Made by a program: the position numbers and the translations under genes. Positions 11,690 through 21,414 of a stretch of 64,000 bases of DNA are shown piece after piece. The first letter of the stretch is position 1. Each line of letters opens with the position of its first letter. This DNA is from Trichobilharzia szidati (taxonomy: Eukaryota > Platyhelminthes > Trematoda > Strigeidida > Schistosomatidae). A model generated the notes under the pieces. That model made no database searches. It worked only from the letters and a program-made list of their open reading frames with translations, and was not told where the DNA came from. Location of the stretch: positions 12,322,354-12,386,353 of the forward strand of contig OX235272.1 of the NCBI GenBank assembly GCA_944472155.2. The letters are read 5' to 3'.

Positions 11690-11904
11690 GTAAGGATTAG
11701 ATTTTTTCTAAGAGTTGATCACGGATTGATATCGGTCGGGGAACCATTGAAAACCTTGGAGTACTGGACAGCTGTTTCATCCTAGTTCAGGACTCGTCAA
11801 CAGTATGCACCTACTGGAGTTCGAACCCAGGACCTTCTGGCTACAAGGGAAGCTCATAGACCATTCGACCACTGGGACCCGTATAGGTAACCACCTCATG
11901 AATT
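11690..11904 (-). mobile_element. SINE-A copy 1 (tRNA-like head plus hammerhead)
   Basis: On the minus strand a tRNA-like head (TGGTCTATGAGCTTCC as A-box side; GGTTCGAACTCC as B box) is followed by a hammerhead and a body ending GATATCAATCCGTG. It faces copy 2 head to head. The organisation matches the SM-alpha type of schistosome retroposon: a pol III head plus a ribozyme. Confidence 0.6.
11761..11806 (-). ncRNA. Hammerhead ribozyme, slightly decayed (SINE-A1)
   Basis: The minus-strand RNA has helix I UACUG/CAGUA, a box reading UUGACGAG (canonical CUGANGAG, so the first core C is U), helix II GUCCU/AGGAU, GAAAC, palindromic AGCU as helix III, and cleavage triplet GUC. The C-to-U change in the core predicts weak or no cleavage. 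Confidence 0.55.
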
Positions 11905-12060
11905 CCAACTCCTACTGATTCGTAGCAAGACGGTCTACAGGTTCGCTTTGTAACCGGGAGGTCCCGGCTTCGGTCCCCGCTCGGTGAGTATCGTCGATGA
12001 GTCTCGAAAGGGGACGAAACGGCTGTCCAGTACTGCCTGATTTTCAATGGTCCTCTAAAT
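11905..12060 (+). mobile_element. SINE-A copy 2 with decayed hammerhead
   Basis: The plus-strand head (ACCGGGAGGTCCCGGCTTCG around the B box) leads to hammerhead remnants at 11985-12034. These are GATGAG, helix II GUCUC/GGGAC, GAAAC, GGCUGUC and CAGUAC. The first core box is altered to UCGAUGAG. The body ends at TTTCAATGGTCCTCTAAAT. Confidence 0.55.
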
Positions 12061-13045
12061 GGTAGCTGAAATTAGACAACTATATAAAATGGAAAGGTGG
12101 AAAACACCCAAAATGGTCATATATGAACATGCCATGGACCAAAAATTACTCCTTTGATGCCTATCTGATAGTTACCTAAAAACCTAAGTGGAAAATGTGG
12201 TCACAGAACGACGGAGTTATCTTTATGAGCAACCAATGATATTTATTAACGGCTCGAGTAAAGAAGAGATACTGTAAAGAAGACAACACTGAGCAGGCTG
12301 AAAGGAATGTTTATTTGGTGAAACGTGTATGGTATATAACTTAATTTGGTATACCATATTCTCAACCGGCCATTTGCACATCTTTGCCACATCCTTGACG
12401 AATTGGTCGAATATCGTCTCATTTGATAGCTTCTTGAATTCTGCATCATATGGCAACATTCTTTTCATGGTTCTCTTCTTTGATTGCTCTTTCCAGTGTG
12501 TCAAACATATTGTTACTTCGTTTCTGATATACTACTTATATCGGATTATAAGTAGCACTCACCAGAGTACCACAGTCAAATGACATTCAGTCAACCAATC
12601 TGATTGCTCAACATTACAAAAGGATGCTTTTCACAGTCATAGTTGTTACTTTCACTGTGATTTAGGGTTAGGGTTACGACTGAGACTGGTGTAGGGCTAG
12701 GGTTACAGCAGGTTCTCGGTTTGGATATGATCAGCGTCAGGACAAGGTTAGGGTGACAATTTCAACGAAGATTATGGATAGCATCACTTTGAAATGTTAA
12801 GCATTGTGACTATCACACTGTGACGACATATTCATCAGAATTAAAGGATCATAAAACTTGTACTCATACAAATTGTGCTGAAGGATTTTAAGCAGATTAG
12901 AATGGTATATGTCCTATGACTACTTCTATTAAAAAATGAGACCTGTTTTTGCAACACATTAGAGGCATATACATTGTATAGTTCATTTTTATGATGTATA
13001 TATGGCTTGTAAATATACTTTATACTAAAATGCCACATTTCAACT
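12061..13045. other. No gene recognised; short telomere-like motif
   Basis: The minus-strand 93-codon frame at 12223-12504 (PYDAEFKKLSNETIFDQF...) has no domain I recognise and may be transposon debris. Two TTAGGG units at about 12664-12678, with degenerate TAGGG nearby up to 12755, form a minimal interstitial telomere-like stretch. Confidence 0.4.
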
Positions 13046-13540
13046 AGGAGAATATTATTACTATTATTATACCCTAGGGCTTCAACAACACATCTCCACT
13101 TCCTTCTATTTTCTGCCACCCTCTTCATCTGGGTCTACGATTGCCAAGACTCTGTCTCTCATCTCTTCCTCACACGATCTGCTCCATGTCACCATAGGAC
13201 GAATCACTCATCGCTCCCCATTTGAATTCCACTCAAGCGATGGTCTGCATTGACCTCAATTTCGTTCGACGGTCTCCTCAACGTATGCCTGATCAATCCA
13301 TCTCCATTTGTTGAGCAATAGGCTTTTGGTTGGTTTGTTCCCAGCCAGAGTTTCTTGTTACTAATTCTTTCTGGCCATTTTGATCTTCAGTAGGGAGCGA
13401 AGGCAGTTGTTGATGAAAGTATGTAACTTGTTGGGAATACACTTTGTGACACGCAGTGCAAATTTCTTACCCGTTTAGAAGGATTGACTGACTTGACATT
13501 TGTGTTGGAAATCCGAATCTTGTTCTTTATGCTGAGTTAG
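13046..13540 (-). mobile_element. RTE-1 LINE 3' fragment
   Basis: The minus strand matches the last RTE-1 codons (AENRRKWRCVVEAL in the frame ending near 13090) and the ATT-rich 3' tail at 13052-13070. Broken equivalents of ITNSKNKIRISNTN lie near 13510. Confidence 0.6.
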
Positions 13541-13569
13541 TACAGAAGATTTTCAAACTGGTTTCAGGT

Positions 13570-14477
13570 TGATGGAGGCGTCTGTCTGGATTCAACATAG
13601 AACTTGGCACCGAAGTGCACCAGTTCGAGTTGCCACGTTCCAAATACCACACAAAGGTAGACAAGAAAATGAGAGTGAAGAGAATCAATAGAGTTTTGAC
13701 AAGTATAAGAGTAAAACAGAATGAGTAATGGTAGAAAGGAATATGAGACTGAATACATCTGCGCCATTGACAACGATTTTGAGCCATGTCACCTATTGTC
13801 TCCAGCCATTGATTCTTAGAGTCCCGAGGGCCCCAACCCGGAAGTCTGCATCTCCCTACCTGACTCAGTTTAACTGTCAAGGATTTCATGAATTGATTGA
13901 TGCCATGTTTTTGGTTGGCCACCACTCACTCTTTTCCAACCTGCACCTATATCAGCTAGTAGTGCCCGTCGGGGGAGGCGATGGTTAGGCATGCACAGCA
14001 CGTCACCTAGCCAGCTCAATCTATGTAACTTTATAGCCTCTTCGATTGATTCTCCCTCTTTGCCCAACACTCTACGCCTAACCTAACGTCAACATTACTT
14101 ACCTTATTATACCACCTAACGTGAGAAAGAGATCGTAGACATCTGTGATCAAAAACAGTCAACCTTTTCATGTCTTCAACTCGTGTTGGCCATGTTTCAG
14201 AGCCATAAAGAAGGACGGAGCGAGCAGTACAGCTGAGCAGTACACACGTCCCTTGGTTGATAGCCGGATGTCACGCCTACTCCAGAGATGGCGTAAGTTA
14301 GCGAAAGCAGCTCGAGCTTTCTGGATCCGTGCTGAGATTTCGTCGCCAATCAGTCCGTTAGTGCTGATACAACTTCCCAAGTAGGTGAAGTGGTCAACAT
14401 GTTCTATCACTTCACTGCCTATCACTAAGCTAGGAGTTGACGTAGTCCAGTCCTGTAGCAACATCTTACATTTTACA
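13570..14477 (-). mobile_element. RTE-2b LINE, 5'-truncated
   Basis: The minus strand starts at about 14477 with MLLQDWTTSTPSLVIGSEVI and reads HFTYLGSCISTNGLI, EISARIQKARAAFANL and RLSTKGRVYCSAV to 14168. After a break it continues GKEGESIEEAIKLHRLSWLG, GAGWKRVSGGQPKTWHQS (14070-13870) and PGWGPRDSKNQWLETIGDM (13527-13925 frame), then the 3' UTR to about 13570 with a CTGTCTGGA tail. Three frames cover what was one ORF. It is an inverted partner of the copy at 5878-6765. Confidence 0.75.
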
Positions 14478-14765
14478 GGGGCTGATGAAGGCGTATCTTG
14501 CCTTTCCGGTTCTGACTACCATTGACATTTTCATCCCTGCCGACCGCCTATGGTTGAAACCGTGCTTCCTGACCAGATAAGTGAAGGAAGTAACATCTTT
14601 CAGATTCCTTCCGTTGATACTGGTTGTTGGTGCTGTTGGTTATCCTGATCAGCTCCATTTTCTCCATATTTATCTGGAGTCCTGTCTTCGCTGCCAGCTT
14701 CTCCAGCCAGTTTGTTGCTTTTCGACTGTAATTCTTCGAGTGACCTAGAAGAATATGATCGTTAC
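14478..14765 (-). mobile_element. RTE-1 LINE internal fragment
   Basis: The reverse strand matches the RTE-1 stretch upstream of the KARIGKA region (ATNWLEKLAAKTGLQ, IEKMELI, SINGRNLK-like). It joins the RTE-2b copy directly at 14477 and appears to be a broken neighbour, not part of the same element. Confidence 0.5.
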
Positions 14766-15089
14766 GATTGACGAATCAAGATCGAATTAGGACTTTGTGT
14801 AGAAGTGCATCAAATTCACAATGTTACATTTTGTTGGACACAAAATAGGATAAATAGGAACTTGACGATACTACAATAGGCAAGACTAGAAATACAGGAA
14901 AGAATACTTGAATGGAGATGAAAGTGGATTCGCAAAATGCGGAGAATATACCTGTGATAATCTAAGTCTCTTATAGTTGCTTTGTAGAATCTTAAGTATA
15001 TGATTAAATAAGATCGTAGTAGCTTATATAGATCTCTAAAATGTAAATAATATCAGAAATACATACCGTATCCTACTCTCACAACTGAC
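14766..15089. other. No gene recognised
   Basis: AT-rich sequence of 324 bp. I see no supported feature. Confidence 0.4.
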
Positions 15090-15930
15090 TTGTTTGACGC
15101 ATTCACTGGTAAACTAGTGTCAGCATCGAAATTAAAGTTATTAGTCTTGCAAGACACTAAAATATCTGCAGGTGAACATAGACAAGACGGAGGTTTAAAA
15201 ATAACCTACCAACCAACAACAACAACAACAGCAGCAACATCCACCGCCAATCACCACCAACGAGAGGGATTTGAAAGAGGCTACGTCATCCACTTATCTA
15301 GGCAACCAGCATTGTCTCAACTACAGGCAGGTGGAACGGACGACGATGTCAAATCGAGAATCGGGAAGGCGAGAAACACATTCATCAACCTGAAACCAAT
15401 CTGGAAATCTTCCACTGTCACTCCTCAACATCAACAACAAAATTCGGATTTTCAATACAAACGTCAAGTCAGTCAGTTCTTCTATACGGATGGATCAGAA
15501 ATGTGGCGGCGGGTCACAAAGAATGGGTATTTTCAACAGCCTGTTGCACACCTTTATCAACAACTAACTGTCTTCGCTGGCTATATACTGAAGATCAGAT
15601 GGCCGGAAAGAACAAGAATCAACAAGAAATATGGGAAGAATCAAACGAAACAAGAACAAATCGCCCAACAAATATGCAGGAGAAAGTGGAGATGGATTGG
15701 ACATTCACTGGCTGAGGAGGCCACTCGCTGGGTGACATCGCGCGTCAGGCTCGCCATAGCTCGAGTGGGACGTTAGTGCAAGGGTGACATGGAGGAGATC
15801 GTGTGAAGAGGAGTTGAAACAGTATGGACTAACATGGATGCAATTGAAAAGTACAGCAGAAGACAGAAACAAGTGGAGACGTGCAGTTGAAGCCCTATGT
15901 TCCACTAGGAACCCAAGGGAATAATAAAAT
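15090..15930 (+). mobile_element. RTE-1 LINE, long open remnant
   Basis: A 228-codon open frame (15090-15776) carries the RTE-1 C-terminal region: GGTDDDVKSRIGKARNTFINLKPIW, EMWRRVTKN, LKIRWPERTRINK and CRRKWRWIGHSLAEEA. Outside that frame the element continues to a WRRAVEALCS-like end at about 15905 and an AATAA tail. The linker has an ACAACAACA run. The frame is open, but it lacks the reverse transcriptase and diverges internally, so I read it as a truncated LINE, not a host gene. Confidence 0.65.
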
Positions 15931-16125
15931 ATCTGTGAAGCAAATCCAGTTCAATGAAATGAATAACTTTCAAATACGAAACCCAAATTCATAGGTTAGT
16001 GATTCACGTTACACAAAATGTATGAACACCATCTCTCCGATGTTACCCGGCGACATTACGGGTTCGAAATGTTGTTGGTATAAGACTCAACCAATTCAGG
16101 AGAGATTTATTACGTACCAGATCAT

Positions 16126-16295
16126 GAGCATCGGTGCTTGAGTGGTAGAATCTCACCAACCATGTACGTGGTTCGCGTTAGATTCTCGGTTGACACACTC
16201 CTGACGCTTGCTTAGTCGACAGTAAGCCTGGCAAACAGGAAAGGTTGGACGTGAGGCTATTAACCCCAATCGGTAAAAAAAACCCACTGATGCTG
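16126..16295 (+). mobile_element. SINE-C copy 2 (tRNA-Gly-derived)
   Basis: About 16133-16200 aligns with tRNA-Gly(GCC): TGAGTGGTAGAATCTCACC matches the D-arm and anticodon side, followed by a decayed T-arm. The SINE-C body (GGTTGGACGTGAGGC) follows and ends in an A-run at 16276-16285. Confidence 0.6.
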
Positions 16296-17040
16296 GGAAT
16301 TCAAAACCTGACCTTGCAATTCAGTTTGCCACTCTGGAAACACAGGAATAGAAAAAGGTAATTAGCGATCATTATCATCAACGCTTGCAATATATATGCG
16401 GCTGATTGGCGAAGGCGCTAAAATGCATGTGGTTGTTGAATAATATACCAACGAGTCACAATTATTGTGAGAACTTATACTGTAACGACAGAAGACAAGG
16501 GTCAGGCAGCAGATCGTTTATTGAGAAAATCAAGAGATAGCTATAGATTTTTATGTACATTATTGTCATCGGAGAAGCAATGTCTTCTGATTAGTTGCTT
16601 TCTTGCTGAAGGTTATTCTGTACCGCTTGTGACTGTCGCTCAGAAAGCTAAGCCACAAATCTGCGAATCGTATTTGCACACGTTCAGTTTACTGTGATCG
16701 GTTGGTGAGCTCCTCAAGGTTAAGCTTTGTTAGTGTCCTTCGCTTAACGCCGATTCGGGATGTAACACTGACGTAAATTGCTGTCTACAATTTGGGCTTG
16801 CAGTCAGCCCTCACCATAATACCACCAACAGGAATATTCGGAAGTACTTGCAGAGGGATTTGGATTTAAAATCCATCAATGGGTAGTTTAAAGCTATCAT
16901 CCAACAAGAAGAATGGTATTTTAGATGACTCATTTATGAAGATCATAAAATAATTGCAGATATGATTTGTAGCTCAGATGGATGATTTTGGTGCAGTTGT
17001 TTTCACTGAGTTGGATGGTTTATTTGCGACGCTTTCATTG
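16296..17040. other. Unassigned; possible solo LTR at about 16463-16816
   Basis: A segment begins TTGTGAGAAC near 16463 and ends CCTCACCA near 16816, so its ends are near-inverted, as in LTRs. No second copy or clear target duplication is seen, so this is a weak suggestion. Confidence 0.2.
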
Positions 17041-17364
17041 CCCTACTAATCAACATCTTCAGCGCATTCTTCAATTCATTGAAGCGAGTTTTTAGATTTC
17101 TCCACGAGTTTATTAGTCATTCCTCCTGGTTACCTTGAACGTGACTGGTTGTTTTTGTGTGTGTACACACCCTCTAGGCAGCTACTGGTATTGGCACTGA
17201 TTGTTTCCTTGACCTGAAGTGTGACCCTTTGTGTGTGAGATTTCCTTCTTACCGATTGGTAAATTTTGTTTATTTCAATGTGTCTATTGATTGACAGTTC
17301 ACTGGAATACCAGGCTTCTAAAAATTCTCTAGCATTCTTGGTGTTTTCAGTCTAATATTTGAAC

Positions 17365-18910
17365 TTAAAACAGTTAGTCCCTTTTATAAATTTTGATAGC
17401 ATTATAAGAAGACGGAGATGTATTAGCACTATACATTTCGAACAATCTGATCACACATTTACTTGTCAAGTCAATATATATGGAAAAGTTAAATTAAACA
17501 AGGTGACAAAAAAAAGAATTAAGAATAATTAACACAAACGTTTGGTAATCCAACCAAATAAGGATTACCAAGGTAGGTTAAGAGTAATAACAAACTGTTT
17601 TTGAATACACAAGGGGGGCTTAAGTTTATGAATGGCTATAGCCTCAGTGTATTTCAGTAAACGTCCTTGACCGTTTTTATAGATGACCTTAAAGGCTGAG
17701 TTAACATCAACTTTATGGTTCATCTCGATTAAATGTTTAGCTATAGACGAAGTTGGTAGTCTGGCACCTGCATCTATGGGCTTGTCACAATTCATCTGTT
17801 TTCCTAACCACTTTGAGATATGCTCTCCCACCCTCACGTGCAGACTTAACTCTGTACAGAATCATATTAGTCTTACATGCGAGGAAGAAAGTCGCAACCA
17901 GCTCGCATTTTTAGACATACTTCTGAGTCGAAGAGACGATGGCTCAATAAGACGGTCTATCTACATAAAGCCCACTTGGACAGGGCAATATCTTAATCTT
18001 CACAGCTTCTGTCCATTACAATATAAGAGAGGCTTGGTGAAGTGTCTATTTAAGAGGATTCAGCGTATTTGCACGGCTGATGTTATAGACAAGGAAAACG
18101 AAAAATTGATGGATACTCTTGTTGAAAACGGATATCCTTTGAAGTTTTTAAACAGGCGTAGAAGTCAACTAGCCTCTAAACCTACAATCCATACCGTCCC
18201 TAAAAAAAAGGTTTTCATCAAATTACCATATAATGGGGAAATAAATAGTAGGATTTTGAGACAAAGGTTGAATTCCATCATCCGTAGAACCTACTATGCA
18301 GCCCAGCTTGTAATTGTCGAAAAGGCTAAAAATATGCTTCACTGGAAACCTCAAAAGTGCACAAGTGATTATATCACATCCCATACAATTTACCAATTTT
18401 CGTGTGTGTGGACATACATACATAGGGAGGAGTAATCGTGCGTTGCACGTGAGGGTGGGAGAGCATATCTCAAAGTGGTTAGGAAAACAGATGAATTGTG
18501 ACAAGCCCATAGATGCAGGTGCCAGACTACCAACTTCGTCTATAGCTAAACATTTAATCGAGATGAACCATAAAGTTGATGTTAACTCAGCCTTTAAGGT
18601 CATCTATAAAAACGGTCAAGGACGTTTACTGAAATACACTGAGGCTATAGCCATTCATAAACTTAAGCCCCCCTTGTGTATTCAAAAACAGTTTGTTATT
18701 ACTCTTAACCTACCTTGGTAATCCTTATTTGGTTGGATTACCAAACGTTTGTGTTAATTATTCTTAATTCTTTTTTTTGTCACCTTGTTTAATTTAACTT
18801 TTCCATATATATTGACTTGACAAGTAAATGTGTGATCAGATTGTTCGAAATGTATAGTGCTAATACATCACATTTTTCAGATAATCTCCGTCTTCTAATA
18901 ATGCTATCAT
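17365..18910 (+). mobile_element. PLE-A copy 4, best preserved, 11-bp target duplication
   Basis: AATATTTGAAC at 17354-17364 and 18911-18921 flanks the element; removing it rejoins the PLE-B reading region. The arms 17421-17842 and 18444-18865 are inverted and near identical, including codons of the nuclease C-terminus: the minus frame 17837-17565 and the plus frame ending 18721 give the same 90 residues. The left end has the extra one-sided stretch (AACAGTTAGTCCC...). The right arm carries a 16-nt insertion near 18869 relative to the left. Confidence 0.8.
17836..18721 (+). pseudogene. PLE-A4 polyprotein C-terminal half with GIY-YIG endonuclease
   Basis: The first frame (readable from about 17840 to 18435) gives LAFLDILLSRRDDGSIRRSI, TWTGQYLNLHSFCPLQYKR, VKCLFKRIQRICTADV, NGYPLKFLNRRR, VPKKKVFIKLPYNGE and RLNSIIRRTYYAAQLV. 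This is the linker between reverse transcriptase and nuclease in PLEs. A shift near 18395-18415 moves to the frame 18314-18721 with VCGHTYIGRSNRALHVRVG, EHISKWLGKQMN and NHKVDVNSAFKVIYKN. The latter is the GIY-YIG nuclease (YIG plus the catalytic Arg in GRSNR). The catalytic reverse transcriptase is missing, so the copy is 5'-truncated inside the RT. Confidence 0.75.
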
Positions 18911-19120
18911 AATATTTGAACGTTGTCCAAGCAGTAGTAGTCTTTACGCAGCAATATGAGGGAGTGGATGTCATGTCTTTTGACGGCTAGTTTATGATCA
19001 TGGATACGAAGACGAAGGGGACATCTACTTTGGCCAATGTAGTGTTTTTCGCAGTCGTCGCAATTTATCTCATAAATGATGTTGGTTTTAATTTCTTTAG
19101 CTGTTGAGTCTTTTGGTTGT

Positions 19121-19213
19121 TTTTGATGTGGTTGTGTTCTCTGAGCTGGATAGTTGGATAGCTGGATAGTCGCAAATCAACTATCCAGCTCAGAGAACAC
19201 AACCACATCAAAA
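19121..19213. repeat. Perfect 36-bp inverted repeat, 21-nt spacer
   Basis: The arms 19121-19156 and 19178-19213 are exact reverse complements (TTTTGATGTGGTTGTG...). The right arm contains CAGCTCAGAGAACACAACC, which resembles the PLE-B terminus near 26380. This suggests a junction between oppositely oriented PLE-B ends. Confidence 0.7.
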
Positions 19214-19769
19214 TCATCCACCTGAGCTACAAATCTTCTCTATCATTTCCAAGTCTTTTGGTTGACACAGAGCCAGCTGAGTGAAGTGATTTTGTTGGTT
19301 TTTGCGCGATATCAGTTCCTAAAGGTTTGAAGAGTCTTGCAGTGATTTCTAAGATGTCATTTATACATGATAGGGCGATTTTCTTTATGCTTTCCTTGGG
19401 GGCATTTGATCTGGTAGGTTGGCTTGGAGGTATATGTCTTTTGGTGAAATTCCATGGATATCCATTGTTTTGGAAGACGTCTATGAGATATCTTTCTTCA
19501 ATTTTCCTTAAAGTGGGAGTGCTGCGATGAGTCCTGGCCCTCTTGAATAGTGTTTGTAATTGCAGAATAATGCACCATAACAGAACAGTATTCATATGAG
19601 ATCTAAGGACACCTCGAAAAGGAAAGAGGAGTCAACTCCAAAAGGCACATCATACACAAGCGATAGAATTGAAAGTTACTGCTCCATGTGTTTGGTATGG
19701 ATGTTGCAACCAGTTTGCAACATAGATAAGACTATTTTTGTCGATAAAAATTGACTCAAAAATTAAAAA

Positions 19770-19990
19770 TAGAAATTTTCTTTATGTATCAGCAAAATAC
19801 TTATACAGCTTCTCAAATAGATTAGACACCGGAAATTACACCTCGGAGGATGAAAACAGAAGTCAATGATCTACTATTCACTATAAAAGATGAAAGTGAT
19901 GGAAAGTTTCATTTCCTTGACATCACTATACAATGCCTGGAAGATGGTAGTCTCCAGAGATCGTTTTACCGAAAACCTACACTTTAACAG
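19770..19990 (+). mobile_element. PLE reverse transcriptase linker fragment
   Basis: A plus-strand frame encodes KDESDGKFHFLDITIQCLED followed by GSLQRSFYRKPTL and a stop. This is the conserved FLD...YRKPT region of PLEs just after the RT. Both ends are truncated. Confidence 0.55.
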
Positions 19991-20027
19991 TTTTGGAAAA
20001 CAGAAAGATTGAGCGAAGAAATATTTA

Positions 20028-21290
20028 CTTTTCAATTAGATCCTCATCTCACTGTGGCTCTACTCTAATATACATGTATAGCATTTTTATTACAATACAC
20101 AACAGTTTACCAAACAAGTGGTGATATGTTTGTTAACAATAATTAAACAGTGTCAAAATGTCAATGGGTTGATAATTAACGCAGAAAATCAATACACATT
20201 TAAAAGTAGAAATGGATAGAATAAATTAATTTTACAAGGATAACACGTAATTAAAGATGAAGTGGTCAAAATAAAAATAAAATAATTTGGACAATTATAA
20301 TTTAATAGGGGGAGGGGGGCGACGTAGTCCTGTCTTGTAACGATGGCCATGGTAAGGAAAGTGGCTGTACAAATTTCTTCTTTACACATAGGCTTGGTTT
20401 CTTCTGGTGGATTCCGATTGCCTCAGCTGTCTGTAGAAGACGAACTCGTACAGCAAAGTTAAGATTAGTCGGAATGCGATTAATAATTTTAAATGCTGTA
20501 TTAACATCAACTTTATGCTCAGTATCAACAAGGTGTTCTAAAATAGAACTACGAACAGATCTTGTTTGTCCCTTGCTTAACCACGCTGGATGATGTTCAG
20601 AAATACGACGATGAAACTGCCTAATTGTACGCCCAATGTAGCTGGCTCCGCAGCTGCAGTCAAACTGGTAGTTACACATAGAAGAGGCAAAATTAGGTAG
20701 TTTATCCTTATTTCTCGAACATAGAATAGGGGTGGTTTTGAAGAGACAACGTACTTCTGCTGCATAATAAGCTCTTTTAACTGCATTCTTCAAGCGTTGT
20801 GTTGTGATTTCGCTGATGTTGCCACCGAGGAACTGCAGTTTTATGAACATTGGTTTTTTCGGAACTGTTGCCATATTGACTCTCCTAGGTGCTGAATTCA
20901 TATTCTTCTCAATAAACTTATCAGGATAACCATTTTTTCTAAGTAATTCTTTAATAATCTTAAGCTCCTCATTGAGGCAGTCTTCTGAACAGATTAACTA
21001 AGCTCTATGAACCAGACACTTTACCAGGTTACGTTTATATTTCAAAGGTACAAAACTCAAAAAGTGAGTGTACTAACCTGTTGTTGTAGGTTTCCTATAC
21101 ACACTTCTTCTTAGTGTGCCATCATGAAGACGTCTAGGAATGCGATACTGTCATTACTTTCTTTCTCTATGGTAAAGTTTATTGCTGAATGTGCATCATT
21201 AAACTTGTTAAGGATATTCATTGCAGTTTTGTCCACATAGCTGCAAACAAGCATTGATCAAAACTCTGCTTTAAAGAGTCAGCGTAATAT
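20028..21290 (-). mobile_element. PLE-A copy 5 (same subfamily as copy 2)
   Basis: The minus strand from about 21225 reads NILNKFNDAHSAINFTIEKE and SNDSIAFLDV, then in other frames RRSVYRKPT, HFLSFVPLKYKRNLVKCL and LICSEDCLNEELKIIKELL. The intact frame at 20901-20302 follows. Internal stops replace a Gln (in GQYTHF) and one codon before LICSED. The YADD region is lost. The 3' UTR (AATTAGATCCTC) at 20030-20060 matches the copy 2 pseudo-LTR. Confidence 0.7.
20302..20901 (-). pseudogene. PLE-A5 GIY-YIG endonuclease domain, 199-codon open remnant
   Basis: Order of motifs: VPKKPMFIKLQFLGG, TTQRLKNAVKRAYYAAEV, SSMCNYQFDCSCGASYIGRT, FHRRISEHHPAWLSKGQTRS, EHKVDVNTAFKIINRIP, EAIGIHQKKPSLCVKKKFVQ. This is the full PLE nuclease segment with its Cys-Gly-x-x-Tyr-Ile-Gly-Arg core. 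The frame is open, but it lacks the upstream RT because of stops above 20990. It is therefore a remnant of a mobile element and not a domesticated gene that I can demonstrate. Confidence 0.65.
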
Positions 21291-21414
21291 GCACTACAGA
21301 GAAATTAGAGGGAGAAATTTTGATTCTTAAAAAGATGTTGAAAAACAGCTGCTACCCTTAGAAATTCAATAACACGTACGGAAGATGTGAAGGTTGAAAT
21401 GCTTAACAACAAAT

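Larger units (their letters stand above)
8553..11700 (-). mobile_element. PLE-A copy 3, split by a nested PLE
   Basis: The left part (8553-8731) is the family terminus (one-sided extension, then GAGAAGACG...TCTGAATCG). The right part (10504-11700) holds minus-strand coding remnants: VYRKPTWIVRYLN, NNYPDKFTRRY, VYIKLPNMG, LNAVAKKTFYTAN and CTCGHTYT, where the GIY-YIG nuclease frame breaks. Roughly 10560-10845 and 11405-11690 are inverted copies of the C-terminal/3' region. The reverse transcriptase is lost. PLE-A copy 2 is inserted at 8731/10504. Confidence 0.65.
17041..19600 (-). mobile_element. PLE-B copy 1, split by a nested PLE-A
   Basis: On the minus strand from about 19595: PTLRKIEERYLIDVF, NNGYPWNFTKRHIP and RLFKPLGTDIAQKPTKSL. 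Then about 19100-18922: KEIKTNIIYEINCDDCEKHY followed by IGQSRCPLRLRIHDHKLA, the GIY-YIG nuclease with a CxxC. The frame is interrupted by the PLE-A at 17365-18910. Past it (17353-17100) the tail resumes as TKNAREFLEAWYSSELSINR and the pseudo-LTR follows. A perfect 36-bp inverted repeat sits at 19121-19213 in the middle. It is not functional. Confidence 0.7.

Noticed and set aside
12223..12504. 93-codon minus frame as a gene
   Set aside because: No domain recognised, no neighbouring exons found; kept only as unassigned sequence.
15090..15776. 228-codon frame as a novel protein
   Set aside because: It contains the RTE-1 C-terminal signature (RIGKARNTF, LKIRWPE, RRKWRWIGH) shared with four other copies.
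20302..20901. Domesticated GIY-YIG nuclease gene
   Set aside because: The frame is open, but upstream stops, absence of a promoter or splice structure, and an adjacent PLE terminus fit a truncated element.
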